The translations under genes and the position numbers were made by a program. The notes under the pieces are model-generated. The model was given only the letters and a program-made list of their open reading frames with translations, was not told the origin of the DNA and searched no databases. This document shows positions 34,636-43,377 of a DNA stretch of 64,000 nt, piece by piece. The stretch comes from a virus. How positions within the stretch are numbered: the stretch's first letter is position 1; each line of letters opens with the position of its first letter. The DNA is taken from positions 1 to 64,000 of the IMG/VR virus record IMGVR_UViG_3300020207_000020; one strand, written 5' to 3'.

Positions 34636-36606
34636 ATGGCTTTCCAGATTTCACCTGGCGTCTTAGTCCAAGAAAGAGACCTTACCAACGTTGTTCCAGC
34701 AGTCGCAACTACGATTGGTGGAATTGTTGGTAACTTTCAGTGGGGCCCCGTACACGAAATTGTACAAATTGATTCAGAAAATAATTTGGTAGAAAGATTT
34801 GGTAGGCCTACTACCGAAGTCTACTATGACTTTATGACCGCTGCTAGTTTCTTGGCTTACGGATCAAATCTTTTAACTGTAAGAGAAGTTGGGACTGCTG
34901 CTAGAAATGCTACTGCTGACGCATCAGGCCTTTTGATCACCAACGAAGATAATTATCAAGAACAGTTTGCAAATGGTGCTGCCTCTGTCGGTGTTTGGGC
35001 TGCAAAATATGCTGGTTCACTTGGCAATAACATTAAAGTGGAGATGGCTGACATTTCCTCAATCACTACTACAAGTATTAAAAGTATTGCAGTAGATAGC
35101 AGTCAGGCCAACAACGTTGATATCCTCAGCGTAGAATCAGTAAATATTGCTGATGCTCCTGCTGGTGGAATCAATGCCGCTGCAACAGCAACTATCACTG
35201 CCGGTGTAGTGAATGCCATCACTGTTACCAATTCTGGTTTCGGTTACATTACTGCTCCAACCGTAACTCTTAATTGTAAACAAGACGATGGTCAGGGTGG
35301 AGAAACCGATGTAGTTTTGACTGCTACCGCTTCTCTTCCTACATCGGAGTGGGTATACAGAGACGAGTTTGATTCAATCCCCACATCTACAACTTGGGCT
35401 GAGAAAAACGGTTCTTCATACGATGAAATGCACATAATTGTCATCGATGAAGATGGTGGCATCAGTGGTAGTGCTGGTACTATCCTTGAGAAGTTTGCAG
35501 GCGTTTCTAAAGCAAGAGATGCTAAAGACGATCTCAACCAGACCAATTACTACAAGAACGTAATCAATGATCGTTCTAAGTATATTTGGTGGATGGATCA
35601 TCCTACTGTTGGTTCAAACTGGGGCGAAAGTACTGCTGGTGCTTCTGGCGGAATCGTCTTTGACACTTTGGTGATAGGTGACACAGACCAGTCTCTTTCT
35701 TTGAGTGGTGGTGTTGATGACGATCCGGCAACTGGAGATATTCAAGATGGATACCTCCTGTTCGCCAATGATGAATTGGTTGATGTTGCTCTTGTCTTGA
35801 CTTCAGCACATCCAACAACTGTTGGTGATTTTGTTCTTGATAATATCGCTGAAGTTCGTAAAGACTGTCTTGCATTTATCTCGCCGCAGAGATCAAGTGT
35901 TGTTAATAACGAGGGTGACGAACTTACAGACATTACTGGTCAGGCCGACTTTGGTGCTTATACTAGATCATCTTATGGTGTTTTCGATAGTGGTTGGAAA
36001 TATCAGTATGACAAGTACAATGACCGATATGTATATGTTCCCCTTAATGGTGACGTTGCTGGTTGTTGTGTTGTTACTGATCAGGGGAATGATCCTTGGT
36101 TCTCTCCTGCTGGTTTGAATCGTGGCATCATTAAAAATGCAATTAAACTTGCATGGTCTCCGAGAAAAGCTGCTAGAGACACACTGTACTCTAGAGGAAT
36201 TAACCCCGTAATGAACACACCAGAAGCTGGTATCGTTCTTTTCGGTGACAAGACTATGTTGGGTAAACCTTCTGCCTTCAATAGAATCAACGTTCGCAGA
36301 TTGTTTATTGTTCTTGAGAAAGCAATTGCAACTGCTGCTAAATTCCAGTTGTTTGAATTCAACGATGCATTCACAAGAGCGCAGTTTGTTGCACTGGTAG
36401 AACCGTTCTTGAGAGACGTACAGGGTCGCAGAGGTATCTACGACTTCCGTGTAGTTTGTGACGAGACAAATAACACTCCACAGGTTGTTGACTCTAATGA
36501 ATTTAGAGCTGACATTTACGTTAAACCTGCTAAGTCTATTAACTTCATCACGCTGACGTTTATTGCTACTAGAACTGGCATCTCGTTTGAAGAACTTGGC
36601 GCTTAA
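34636..36606 (+). CDS. 18: gp18-like tail sheath protein
   Basis: 656 residues (T4 gp18 659). The N-terminal SPGVLVQERDLTNVVPAVATTIGGI and the WGPVHEI, LTVREVG segments, plus the C-terminal RRLFIVLEKAI, DVQGRRGIYDFRVVCDE and DIYVKPAKSINFI, are diagnostic of contractile sheath proteins. An inserted glycine-tyrosine module (NSGFGYITAPTVTL) sits at 35205-35270 in the outer, variable domain. It forms the contractile sheath around the gp19 tube. Confidence 0.96.
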   Translation: MAFQISPGVLVQERDLTNVVPAVATTIGGIVGNFQWGPVHEIVQIDSENNLVERFGRPTTEVYYDFMTAASFLAYGSNLLTVREVGTAARNATADASGLLITNEDNYQEQFANGAASVGVWAAKYAGSLGNNIKVEMADISSITTTSIKSIAVDSSQANNVDILSVESVNIADAPAGGINAAATATITAGVVNAITVTNSGFGYITAPTVTLNCKQDDGQGGETDVVLTATASLPTSEWVYRDEFDSIPTSTTWAEKNGSSYDEMHIIVIDEDGGISGSAGTILEKFAGVSKARDAKDDLNQTNYYKNVINDRSKYIWWMDHPTVGSNWGESTAGASGGIVFDTLVIGDTDQSLSLSGGVDDDPATGDIQDGYLLFANDELVDVALVLTSAHPTTVGDFVLDNIAEVRKDCLAFISPQRSSVVNNEGDELTDITGQADFGAYTRSSYGVFDSGWKYQYDKYNDRYVYVPLNGDVAGCCVVTDQGNDPWFSPAGLNRGIIKNAIKLAWSPRKAARDTLYSRGINPVMNTPEAGIVLFGDKTMLGKPSAFNRINVRRLFIVLEKAIATAAKFQLFEFNDAFTRAQFVALVEPFLRDVQGRRGIYDFRVVCDETNNTPQVVDSNEFRADIYVKPAKSINFITLTFIATRTGISFEELGA

Positions 36607-36613
36607 TAGTAAG

Positions 36614-36621
36614 AATAAATA
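36614..36621 (+). promoter_or_regulatory. Weak late promoter-like box before the tail tube gene
   Basis: AATAAATA, one base from the consensus TATAAATA, 24 bases before the gene 19 ATG. The TAGGAG ribosome site follows. Confidence 0.4.
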
Positions 36622-36645
36622 ACAGAAAGTTAGGAGAAAAGTTAG

Positions 36646-37161
36646 ATGAATATTGAAGAGTTTAAGTCAAGACTTGGCGCCGGAGGTGCAAGACCTAACC
36701 AGTTTAGAGTGAAACTTGGTTTTCCCTCTTATGTGGCTGGTGTTGATCCCTCTTATAGTCTGCTTGTAACGGGCGCTGCGTTACCAGCATCCAACGTAAA
36801 CCCCGCTATCATTCAGTATAGGGGTCGTGAGGTTAAGTTGGCTGGTGAACGTATCTTTGATCCGTGGACAATTACGGTTGTAAACGATTCTGAGTTCAGT
36901 CTTAGAACACCATTTGAACAATGGATGGACGGAATGAATAATCGTGAAGACAACACTGGTGTTCTTACACCTCGTGATTACCAAACGGATGTTATTGTTG
37001 AACATCTAGATCGAAATGACGCTGTATTGCCTGGTGGTGTTTACACCCTTCGCAATGCGTTTCCGATTCAGATGTCAGAAATCGCATTGAACTATGCACA
37101 AAATGATATTTTTGAAGAGTTTACGGTGACTTTCCAGTATACATCCTACGATGTAGCTTAA
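36646..37161 (+). CDS. 19: gp19-like tail tube protein
   Basis: 171 residues (T4 gp19 163). Begins NIEEFKSRLGAGGARPNQFRV and continues with the tube-fold strands: LLVTGAALPASN, REVKLAGERIFDPWTI, then FEQWMDGMNN and the C-terminal LNYAQNDIFEEFTVTFQY. Hexamers stack to make the inner tube through which DNA passes. Placed between sheath and portal as in T4. Confidence 0.95.
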   Translation: MNIEEFKSRLGAGGARPNQFRVKLGFPSYVAGVDPSYSLLVTGAALPASNVNPAIIQYRGREVKLAGERIFDPWTITVVNDSEFSLRTPFEQWMDGMNNREDNTGVLTPRDYQTDVIVEHLDRNDAVLPGGVYTLRNAFPIQMSEIALNYAQNDIFEEFTVTFQYTSYDVA

Positions 37162-37187
37162 TATAGTCTCAGTAACTAGGGTAAATT

Positions 37188-38696
37188 ATGGAATTGTTTG
37201 GATACACAATCGAGCGATCCAAACCATCTAAGGGAGAGAAGTCTTTCGTAGCTCCCCATGATGACGGATCGCTTGAGGCTATTAAGGCTGGTGGATATTA
37301 CGGCACATACTTTGATATTGAAGGTACTGCCAATAATGAAAGTCAGCTAATTAAAAGATATAGAGATATCTCCATGATGGGAGATGTTGACGCAGCTATT
37401 GAAGATGTGGTCAACGATGCTATATCAAACTTTGATGATGAAAAACCAGTACAGATCGATCTGGATAATGTTTCTCAACCGGCCACTGTCAAGAAGGCTA
37501 TTGCGGAAGAGTTTAACAATATCATGACTATCTTGGATTTTAATACTAAAGCTCAAGATTATTTCAGACGATGGTACATTGATGGTAGAATTTATTTCCA
37601 CAAAGTAGTGGATGGTACTAAACCCAAAGATGGGATTAAAGACATTCGATACGTTGACCCAAGGAAAATCCGAAAGGTCAGGGAAATTAAAAAGGAAAAA
37701 GATGCAAAGACTCAGGTAACTTTGGTAAAAGAAGTCAACGAGTATTTTGTTTATGATGAAAAAGGTATTGCTCTGAATAGCAACCAGATGTATAAAACAG
37801 ATGTTGCTAACGACAAAGCAATCAAGGTTAGTAAAGATGCGGTGTGTTATTGCACATCTGGTCTAGTAGATCAGGACAGAAATATACCTCTGTCCTTTTT
37901 GCACAAGGCAATTCGTCCTGCTAACCAACTTAGGATGATGGAGAATGCTGTAGTGATTTATCGTATCACACGTTCTCCAGAAAGAAGAATTTTTTATATA
38001 GATGTTGGCAACCTGCCTACTAATAAGGCGGAACAGTATCTAAAAGATGTTATGAATAGGTATCGTAATAAGTTGGTTTACGATTCCGAGACTGGAGAAA
38101 TTAGAGACGACAAGAAGTTCATGTCAATGCTTGAAGATTTCTGGTTACCACGAAAAGAAGGTGGCAGAGGTACGGAGATTCAAACATTGCCTGGTGGACA
38201 AAACTTGGGTGAGATTGAAGACGTAAACTACTTCCAGAAGAAGTTGTATCAATCTCTTAACGTTCCTATCTCTAGACTAGAACAACAAACTGGATTAAAC
38301 TTTGGTCGATCTGCTGAGATTACTAGAGATGAATTAAAGTTTACAAAGTTTATTTCTAAGTTAAGAAGAAGATTTTCTGGTGTGTTTGATGATCTATTAA
38401 AGACTCAGTTGATACTCAAAGGAGTCATAAATGAATCAGAATGGCCAGAATTGCGAGAAAGTATTCAGTATAAGTTTGCGTCAGATGCTTACTATACAGA
38501 GTCAAAAGAACAAGAGGTTTTGAGAAGTAGAATAGAAATTTTGAATAACGTTGCACCTTTCGTTGGACAGTTGTTCAGTAAAGAGTATGTTCAGAAAAAC
38601 ATCTTGAGATTTACCGATGAAGAAATTGCTTTGATGGACAAACAGATTGGAGCAAGTCAACCAGAAGATAATGTGATTGGAGATTCAAATGAGTGA
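37188..38696 (+). CDS. 20: gp20-like portal protein
   Basis: 502 residues (T4 gp20 524). Recognised by IKRYRDISMMGDVDAAIEDVVNDAI, YVDPRKIRKVREI, PLSFLHKAIRPANQLRMMENAVVIYR and the C-terminal LEQQTGLNFGRSAEITRDE. The dodecamer forms the DNA entry channel at one head vertex and nucleates prohead assembly. It overlaps the next, acidic core gene by 8 bases. Sequence pieces here have long served as a marker for marine T4-like phages. Confidence 0.96.
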   Translation: MELFGYTIERSKPSKGEKSFVAPHDDGSLEAIKAGGYYGTYFDIEGTANNESQLIKRYRDISMMGDVDAAIEDVVNDAISNFDDEKPVQIDLDNVSQPATVKKAIAEEFNNIMTILDFNTKAQDYFRRWYIDGRIYFHKVVDGTKPKDGIKDIRYVDPRKIRKVREIKKEKDAKTQVTLVKEVNEYFVYDEKGIALNSNQMYKTDVANDKAIKVSKDAVCYCTSGLVDQDRNIPLSFLHKAIRPANQLRMMENAVVIYRITRSPERRIFYIDVGNLPTNKAEQYLKDVMNRYRNKLVYDSETGEIRDDKKFMSMLEDFWLPRKEGGRGTEIQTLPGGQNLGEIEDVNYFQKKLYQSLNVPISRLEQQTGLNFGRSAEITRDELKFTKFISKLRRRFSGVFDDLLKTQLILKGVINESEWPELRESIQYKFASDAYYTESKEQEVLRSRIEILNNVAPFVGQLFSKEYVQKNILRFTDEEIALMDKQIGASQPEDNVIGDSNE

Positions 38697-38958
38697 AGCA
38701 GAAACAGTAGAGTTGGAAGTACAGGACGAGGTTAGTCCTCAAGATTCTATCAGACAGATGATGGATAAATGGGCTGATGGTGACCTCGCTGGTGCTAATG
38801 ATGATTTTTTTGCAATGATGAACAAACGTGCTGATGACATGCTTGCGGTAAGAAAATCCGAAATTGCTCCTGCTATTTTTAATGATCCAGAAATGCAGAA
38901 GATGGGTTTGGAAGCAACCCCAGAAGAATCAGAGGAAGAGTCAGATGAAGACGTTTAG
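38689..38958 (+). CDS. Small acidic prohead-core protein (gp67 position)
   Basis: 89 residues from the ATG at 38689 inside the end of gene 20. The sequence is strongly acidic with a helical centre (SIRQMMDKWADGDLAGANDDFF) and a Glu-rich end. In T4 the genes between 20 and 21 encode the core proteins gp67 and gp68, which help shape the prohead and are degraded by gp21. Length and charge fit gp67 (80 residues), but homology is not proven. Confidence 0.65.
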   Translation: MSEAETVELEVQDEVSPQDSIRQMMDKWADGDLAGANDDFFAMMNKRADDMLAVRKSEIAPAIFNDPEMQKMGLEATPEESEEESDEDV

Positions 38959-39289
38959 AGATTTCCGTGAAGAAGCTAAACCCGTAGAGAAGGTTTCAAA
39001 AGAAGAACCTATTGCAAACCATCCTGCTGAAGATGGCATCGAAGGGGATAAGACTCCACCCAAACAGGGTGGTTCCGAAGAACCTAAACTGACTCACATG
39101 TGTGCTACAAAGGTGGTACATCCCAAGTTTGGTGAAGGAAAACCAATTATGGGTGAACATGCGGAACCAGATGCTAACGGAAACGTTTGGTGGTACAAAG
39201 TCATGTTTGAACATGGTATTGAGCACTGCGAAACATATGCTCTTGAGGTGATTGAAGAATCATCTCACGGTAACCACAAGAAAAAGTAA
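38945..39289 (+). CDS. Unknown protein of the prohead-core region (gp68 position)
   Basis: 114 residues from the ATG at 38945, overlapping the previous gene by 14 bases. The N-terminus KTFRDFREEA resembles the amphipathic leader on several prohead-core proteins of T4-like phages. The C-terminal half is a compact domain (CATKVVHPKFGEGKPIMGEH, WWYKVMFEHGIEHCETYALEV) with paired Cys/His residues. It ends in a basic HGNHKKK tail. Position fits gp68 but the domain does not obviously match T4. Confidence 0.6.
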   Translation: MKTFRDFREEAKPVEKVSKEEPIANHPAEDGIEGDKTPPKQGGSEEPKLTHMCATKVVHPKFGEGKPIMGEHAEPDANGNVWWYKVMFEHGIEHCETYALEVIEESSHGNHKKK

Positions 39290-39301
39290 CGGAGACGATA
39301 G

Positions 39302-39688
39302 ATGGCATTCGCTAAATCCAATTTAAAACTGACCCAAGTACAGGCCGTTGTTCGTTGTTCTGGTACTGGTGGGGATAGTGGTTCTATTGATCTTGACGTA
39401 GATATTAAAAAATCCACCGAGACCGCCACTTCTCCAGAAGTTAATATCACAAGAGTACATTGGAACTGTGACAAAAACGCCTCAGTAACTATCTCTCGTA
39501 ACAGTGTTGATATCATGCATGTCCACGGCACTGGTTTCACCGATTGGTATGGTTGGGTAGAGAACACAGAAAATGATCAAGACATTGACGTAGCAATTTC
39601 AAACGGTGATGCAGTTCTTTGGTTGGAGTTGTCAAAGGTTTCTGGTTTTGGCCCGCAGCAACATCAAGATCAAGGAGACCTAGGCTAA
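39302..39688 (+). CDS. Small beta-rich protein between portal and protease genes
   Basis: 128 residues with a beta pattern (KLTQVQAVVRCSGTGGDSGS, VNITRVHWNCDKNASVTI, IMHVHGTGFTDWYGW). It has no signal peptide or catalytic motif. Its place in the head gene block suggests a capsid or head-decoration protein. It begins 12 bases after the previous gene and overlaps gp21 as TAATG. Confidence 0.55.
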   Translation: MAFAKSNLKLTQVQAVVRCSGTGGDSGSIDLDVDIKKSTETATSPEVNITRVHWNCDKNASVTISRNSVDIMHVHGTGFTDWYGWVENTENDQDIDVAISNGDAVLWLELSKVSGFGPQQHQDQGDLG

Positions 39689-40341
39689 TGAAACTAATTA
39701 CGGAAGTTACTGAAGATATTCAATATATCTCAGAAGAAAAAAATGGTAAGAGAAACCTTTACATTGAAGGTGTTTTCTTGCAATCTAATATCACCAATCG
39801 CAATAATCGTTCTTATCCCAAGGAGATTATGCGTAAAGAAGTAGATAGATACCGAACCGAACAGATCGACAAGAAGAGAGCGATGGGTGAACTGGGTCAT
39901 CCAGAAGGCCCGACTCTGAATCTAGATCGTGTATCTCATATGATTACTTCTTTGAAAGAAGATGGCGATAACTGGATTGGCAAGGCAAAAATCCTAGACA
40001 CTCCTATGGGGAATATCGTTAAGAATTTAATGGATGAAGGCGCACAACTCGGAGTGAGTTCAAGAGGTCTTGGTTCACTTAAAGAGAAGAACGGCATCAA
40101 CGAAGTACAAGATGATTTTGTTCTTTCGACTGCTGCTGATATCGTGGCAGACCCTTCTGCTCCAGATGCCTTTGTTAGAGGTATTATGGAGAACAAAGAA
40201 TGGATGATGATAAACGGTGTATGGACTGAAAGAGAAATGGACATTGCACAATCTGTTATTAAAAAGTCTAGTTCTCGTGAACTGGAGGAACAGAAACTTG
40301 CAGTGTTTAGTTCATTCCTAGATCGTCTATCTAAAATATAA
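39688..40341 (+). CDS. 21: gp21-like prohead core protease
   Basis: 217 residues from the TAATG-coupled ATG; T4 gp21 has 212. It carries the catalytic His in GELGHPEG (H71) and Ser in GVSSRG (S124/S125), with NRNNRSYPKEIM and DNWIGKAKILDTPMG as supporting family features. It cleaves scaffold and capsid proteins during head maturation and is then self-destroyed. A late promoter for gene 22 follows its stop. Confidence 0.93.
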   Translation: MKLITEVTEDIQYISEEKNGKRNLYIEGVFLQSNITNRNNRSYPKEIMRKEVDRYRTEQIDKKRAMGELGHPEGPTLNLDRVSHMITSLKEDGDNWIGKAKILDTPMGNIVKNLMDEGAQLGVSSRGLGSLKEKNGINEVQDDFVLSTAADIVADPSAPDAFVRGIMENKEWMMINGVWTEREMDIAQSVIKKSSSRELEEQKLAVFSSFLDRLSKI

Positions 40342-40347
40342 TTTTGT

Positions 40348-40355
40348 ATAAATAA
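40348..40355 (+). promoter_or_regulatory. Late promoter box before the scaffold gene
   Basis: Exact TATAAATA 34 bases before the gene 22 ATG, with an AAAGGAG site following. Confidence 0.85.
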
Positions 40356-40389
40356 TTATCAGTAACGCAAAATCTCAAAGGAGAAAATC

Positions 40390-41610
40390 ATGAGCGTAGA
40401 AAGTAAAATCAGAGACTTTCTCAAGAAAGGCAAAGAGATTGAAGAAGCTCTTGACCTTGCTGAAGAAGTCAATGAACTGGAAGAGAAGGCTGCGGCGGAA
40501 AATCTGAAGCCCAATGCAACGCCTGGTGATTCCAAGAATCCTACACAAGGCAGTTCTAACCCTTCACCAGAAATGCAAGACCTTTCTGGTACAGGTGACA
40601 AGCATGGTGGTTTGACATCTTCTGTAGGTAAGGCTGCTGCTGACAAGATGAGTCAGTCTGGTGAGCTTACAAACCAAGGTGCAGGCGATGCCCCCAACTT
40701 TGAAGATGAAGAAGACCCCCGCAAAGTAGTTGCACAGGCTTCATCTAAGGGCAACGTTGCAAGAGAAGAAGTAGAAGAGTCTGAGGAAGACGAAGTAATT
40801 TCAGAAGAAGAAGTTGATTCTGAAGAGGAAGAAACAGAAGTTGTTGCAGAAGAAGAGGAAATCGAAGAAGAAGAAGACGATTCCGAAAATCTTTTTGAAG
40901 GCGACATCATGAATCTGTTTGCTGACGAAGAACATCTTTCAGAAGACTTCAAGGTTAAGGCTGCTGATCTTTTCGAGACAGTTGTTACTGCTCGCCTTGC
41001 CAATGAGATCGAATCAATTCAGGCAGAACTTGCTGAAGAATTTGCTGCCGAGAAAGAACAGTTCAAAGAAGAAATGGTTGAGAAAATTGATTCTTACCTC
41101 AACTATGTTGCTGAGAACTGGATGAAAGAGAACGAGCTCGCCATTGAGCGTGGTCTCCGCACAGAAATTACAGAAGACTTTATCAAGTCTCTGAAAACTG
41201 TTTTCACCGAACACTACATTGAAGTGCCCGAAGAAAAGTACGATGTACTTGGTGAAATGGAAAGCGAAATCGAAGAACTAAAGTCAAAACTCAACGAGAG
41301 TATCGAGCGTGAAGTTGCCCTTTCTTCTGAGAAAGAGACAATGATGCGTGAGAAAATCATCGCTGAGGCCTCAGAAGATTTGACAATGACAGAATCAGAA
41401 AAACTGTCTTCACTTCTTGTTGATGTAGACTTCGGTAGTTCAGAGTTGTTCGCTGAAAAGGTTTCCGTTGTTAAGGAAAACTATTTCCCCAAACAAAGTG
41501 TTGAAACTGAAGATGAAAAGTTGACTGATACAGTTGACTCTAGTTTCCTTGAGGAAAGTTCATCTATCAATAAGTATGCTCAGGCTATTTCAAAACAAAT
41601 CAAAAAGTAA
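40390..41610 (+). CDS. 22: gp22-like prohead scaffold protein
   Basis: 406 residues, longer than T4 gp22 (269). Residues about 110-165 are a run of Glu/Asp with few other residues. From about 180 onward it is a helical, charged scaffold core (AADLFETVVTARLANEI, NYVAENWMKENELAIERGLRTEI) that is typical of gp22. It fills the prohead core and is removed by gp21. The complement of its acidic run creates a spurious Ser-rich minus-strand frame. Confidence 0.88.
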   Translation: MSVESKIRDFLKKGKEIEEALDLAEEVNELEEKAAAENLKPNATPGDSKNPTQGSSNPSPEMQDLSGTGDKHGGLTSSVGKAAADKMSQSGELTNQGAGDAPNFEDEEDPRKVVAQASSKGNVAREEVEESEEDEVISEEEVDSEEEETEVVAEEEEIEEEEDDSENLFEGDIMNLFADEEHLSEDFKVKAADLFETVVTARLANEIESIQAELAEEFAAEKEQFKEEMVEKIDSYLNYVAENWMKENELAIERGLRTEITEDFIKSLKTVFTEHYIEVPEEKYDVLGEMESEIEELKSKLNESIEREVALSSEKETMMREKIIAEASEDLTMTESEKLSSLLVDVDFGSSELFAEKVSVVKENYFPKQSVETEDEKLTDTVDSSFLEESSSINKYAQAISKQIKK

Positions 41611-41616
41611 AACTTT

Positions 41617-41624
41617 TATAAATA
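41617..41624 (+). promoter_or_regulatory. Late promoter box before the major capsid gene
   Basis: Exact TATAAATA 41 bases before the gene 23 ATG; an AAGGAG site follows at about 41653-41658. Confidence 0.88.
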
Positions 41625-41664
41625 AACTTAGGTAAAAACAAAAACCAAAATCAAGGAGACTACA

Positions 41665-42939
41665 ATGTATCTTTCCGAAGAAATCCAAAAAAAGTGGAGT
41701 CCTGTTCTGGATCATCCCGATCTGCAAGAGATTACTGACCCTTATCGTAAGGCAGTAACTTCTGTAATTCTGGAGAACCAAGAAAAGGCTCTCCGTGAAG
41801 AGAAAGCCGTTTTCTCTGAAGCGGTACACGCTAACAACATGTCTGGTGAGATCGATACCTACGATCCGATCCTGATCTCTCTCGTTCGCCGTGCGTTGCC
41901 TAACCTGATGGCATATGACGTTGCTGGTGTTCAACCTATGACTGGCCCTACTGGTCTGATCTTTGCGATGAAGTCGCATTATGATTCACAGACTGGTGAT
42001 GAAGCTCTGTTCAACGAAGCTGACACAGACTTCTCTGGTACTGGTACTCACGCTGGTTCTAACCCCGTTGATGGTGCTTACACCACGGGTACTGGTGTAA
42101 CTCGTGACGCCGCTGAAGTATTCGGTGATTCGGGTGGTACTACACTGAACCAGATGGCATTCTCAATCGAGAAGACCACTGTAACTGCTAAGTCTCGTGC
42201 TCTGAAGGCAGAATACACTGTCGAATTGGCGCAAGACCTCAAGGCAGTTCACGGTCTGGACGCTGAGTCAGAGTTGTCAAACATTCTGTCTCAGGAAATC
42301 CTTGCTGAAATCAACCGTGAAGTGATCCGTACAATCTACAAAGTCGCTAAGACTGGTGCTGCTTCTACTGCAACGCCTGGTACTTTCGACCTTGACGTAG
42401 ATTCAAATGGTCGCTGGTCTGTTGAAAGATTCAAGGGTCTTCTCTTCAACATCGAAAGAGATGCTAACGTAATTGCACAAGACACTCGTAGAGGGAAGGG
42501 TAACTTCATCATCTGTTCTTCAGATGTTGCTTCTGCCCTGTCTATGGCTGGTGTACTTGATTACAACCCTGCGTTGAACACGAACCTGAATGTTGACGAC
42601 ACTGGTAACACTTTTGCTGGTGTACTAAATGGTCGTTATAAGGTATACATTGATCCTTACTCTGCAAACACTGGTGCTTCTGCTCAGTTCTACGTTGCGG
42701 GTTACAAGGGTACTTCACCTTATGACGCCGGTCTGTTCTACTGCCCCTATGTACCTCTCCAGATGGTACGGGCAATCGATCCTAACACCTTCCAGCCCAA
42801 GATTGGCTTCAAGACTCGTTACGGTATGATTGCTAACCCTTACGTCACTACTACTGATGGTGGTGCTACTGACGCAGATACTTTCACTGCTGATCGTAAC
42901 CAGTACTACCGTTCAGTCAAGGTTACTAACCTGATGTAA
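41665..42939 (+). CDS. 23: gp23-like major capsid protein
   Basis: 424 residues; T4 gp23 has 521, but shorter forms are usual in marine T4-like phages. Diagnostic segments: RALPNLMAYDVAGVQPMTGPTGLIFAMKS in pieces, ALKAEYTVELAQDLKAVHGLDAE, ELSNILSQEILAEINREVI and the C-terminal GFKTRYGMIANPYV. Codons are biased to C/G-ending forms (CTG, AAC, CGT), unlike most neighbours, in line with very high expression. It has its own late promoter and terminator. Confidence 0.97.
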   Translation: MYLSEEIQKKWSPVLDHPDLQEITDPYRKAVTSVILENQEKALREEKAVFSEAVHANNMSGEIDTYDPILISLVRRALPNLMAYDVAGVQPMTGPTGLIFAMKSHYDSQTGDEALFNEADTDFSGTGTHAGSNPVDGAYTTGTGVTRDAAEVFGDSGGTTLNQMAFSIEKTTVTAKSRALKAEYTVELAQDLKAVHGLDAESELSNILSQEILAEINREVIRTIYKVAKTGAASTATPGTFDLDVDSNGRWSVERFKGLLFNIERDANVIAQDTRRGKGNFIICSSDVASALSMAGVLDYNPALNTNLNVDDTGNTFAGVLNGRYKVYIDPYSANTGASAQFYVAGYKGTSPYDAGLFYCPYVPLQMVRAIDPNTFQPKIGFKTRYGMIANPYVTTTDGGATDADTFTADRNQYYRSVKVTNLM

Positions 42940-42968
42940 TAAAAAGAATCCCCATAAGGGATCGTTTT

Positions 42969-42995
42969 AAGGGACTCTTCGGAGTCCCTTTTTTT
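42969..42995 (+). terminator. UUCG-loop terminator after the major capsid gene
   Basis: A 9-bp perfect stem (42969-42977 with 42982-42990) closed by C-TTCG-G, an exceptionally stable tetraloop, followed by a T run to 42995. A smaller hairpin (ATCCC/GGGAT near 42952-42965) precedes it. Confidence 0.92.
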
Positions 42996-43010
42996 ATGGC
43001 TCACAATCAT

Positions 43011-43018
43011 TATAAATA
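43011..43018 (+). promoter_or_regulatory. Late promoter box before the lipoprotein gene
   Basis: Exact TATAAATA only 5 bases before the 43024 ATG, the same tight spacing as at gp25, and directly after the capsid terminator. Confidence 0.7.
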
Positions 43019-43023
43019 GTGGC

Positions 43024-43377
43024 ATGAAAAAATTAATACTGCCAGTGTTGTTACTCTTCCTTGCATCGTGTGACCAATCACCGAAAAAGGGTGCAGACGA
43101 TTATTATTTTGAGGAAAAGGAGTATGAAAAGACTTCTTTGGGTGTCACGATTGTGGTGCTAGAAAGTGAAAAAGCCATGGAAAAGGAAGCTTCTAAGCAC
43201 ATGGACAAAGAGACTGCGAAGAAGGTTGCAGCATTTGGAAAAGTGTCACCAGCTACAAACAACTGCACCATTTATATCATTGACCCAGCGGTGTCCTATC
43301 AACCAGAATTTATAGGTCATGAGTTGGTTCACTGTATGTATGGAAGATGGCATCCTAAACAGAATAGAGGTCTTTAA
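43024..43377 (+). CDS. Putative lipoprotein with an HExxH metalloprotease-like motif
   Basis: 117 residues. The first 16 are a lipoprotein signal: KK, a hydrophobic run and the lipobox LASC with C16 as lipidation site. The C-terminal part has HELVH at residues 99-103 and a further His at 110 (HCMYGRWH), a zinc-protease-like arrangement. It would sit in the cell envelope. Roles such as envelope processing, lysis or superinfection effects are possible but unproven. It has its own late promoter and couples by TAATG to a tail gene. No spacing-matched ribosome site is visible. Confidence 0.6.
   Translation: MKKLILPVLLLFLASCDQSPKKGADDYYFEEKEYEKTSLGVTIVVLESEKAMEKEASKHMDKETAKKVAAFGKVSPATNNCTIYIIDPAVSYQPEFIGHELVHCMYGRWHPKQNRGL

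Noticed and set aside
39619-39687. Upstream extension of gp21
   Set aside because: The extra N-terminal residues overlap the 39302 gene; the ATG at 39688 is coupled by TAATG and gives the family length.
40653-41003. Ser-rich minus-strand open frame opposite gene 22
   Set aside because: It is the complement of the Glu/Asp run of the scaffold protein; low complexity and no ribosome site.
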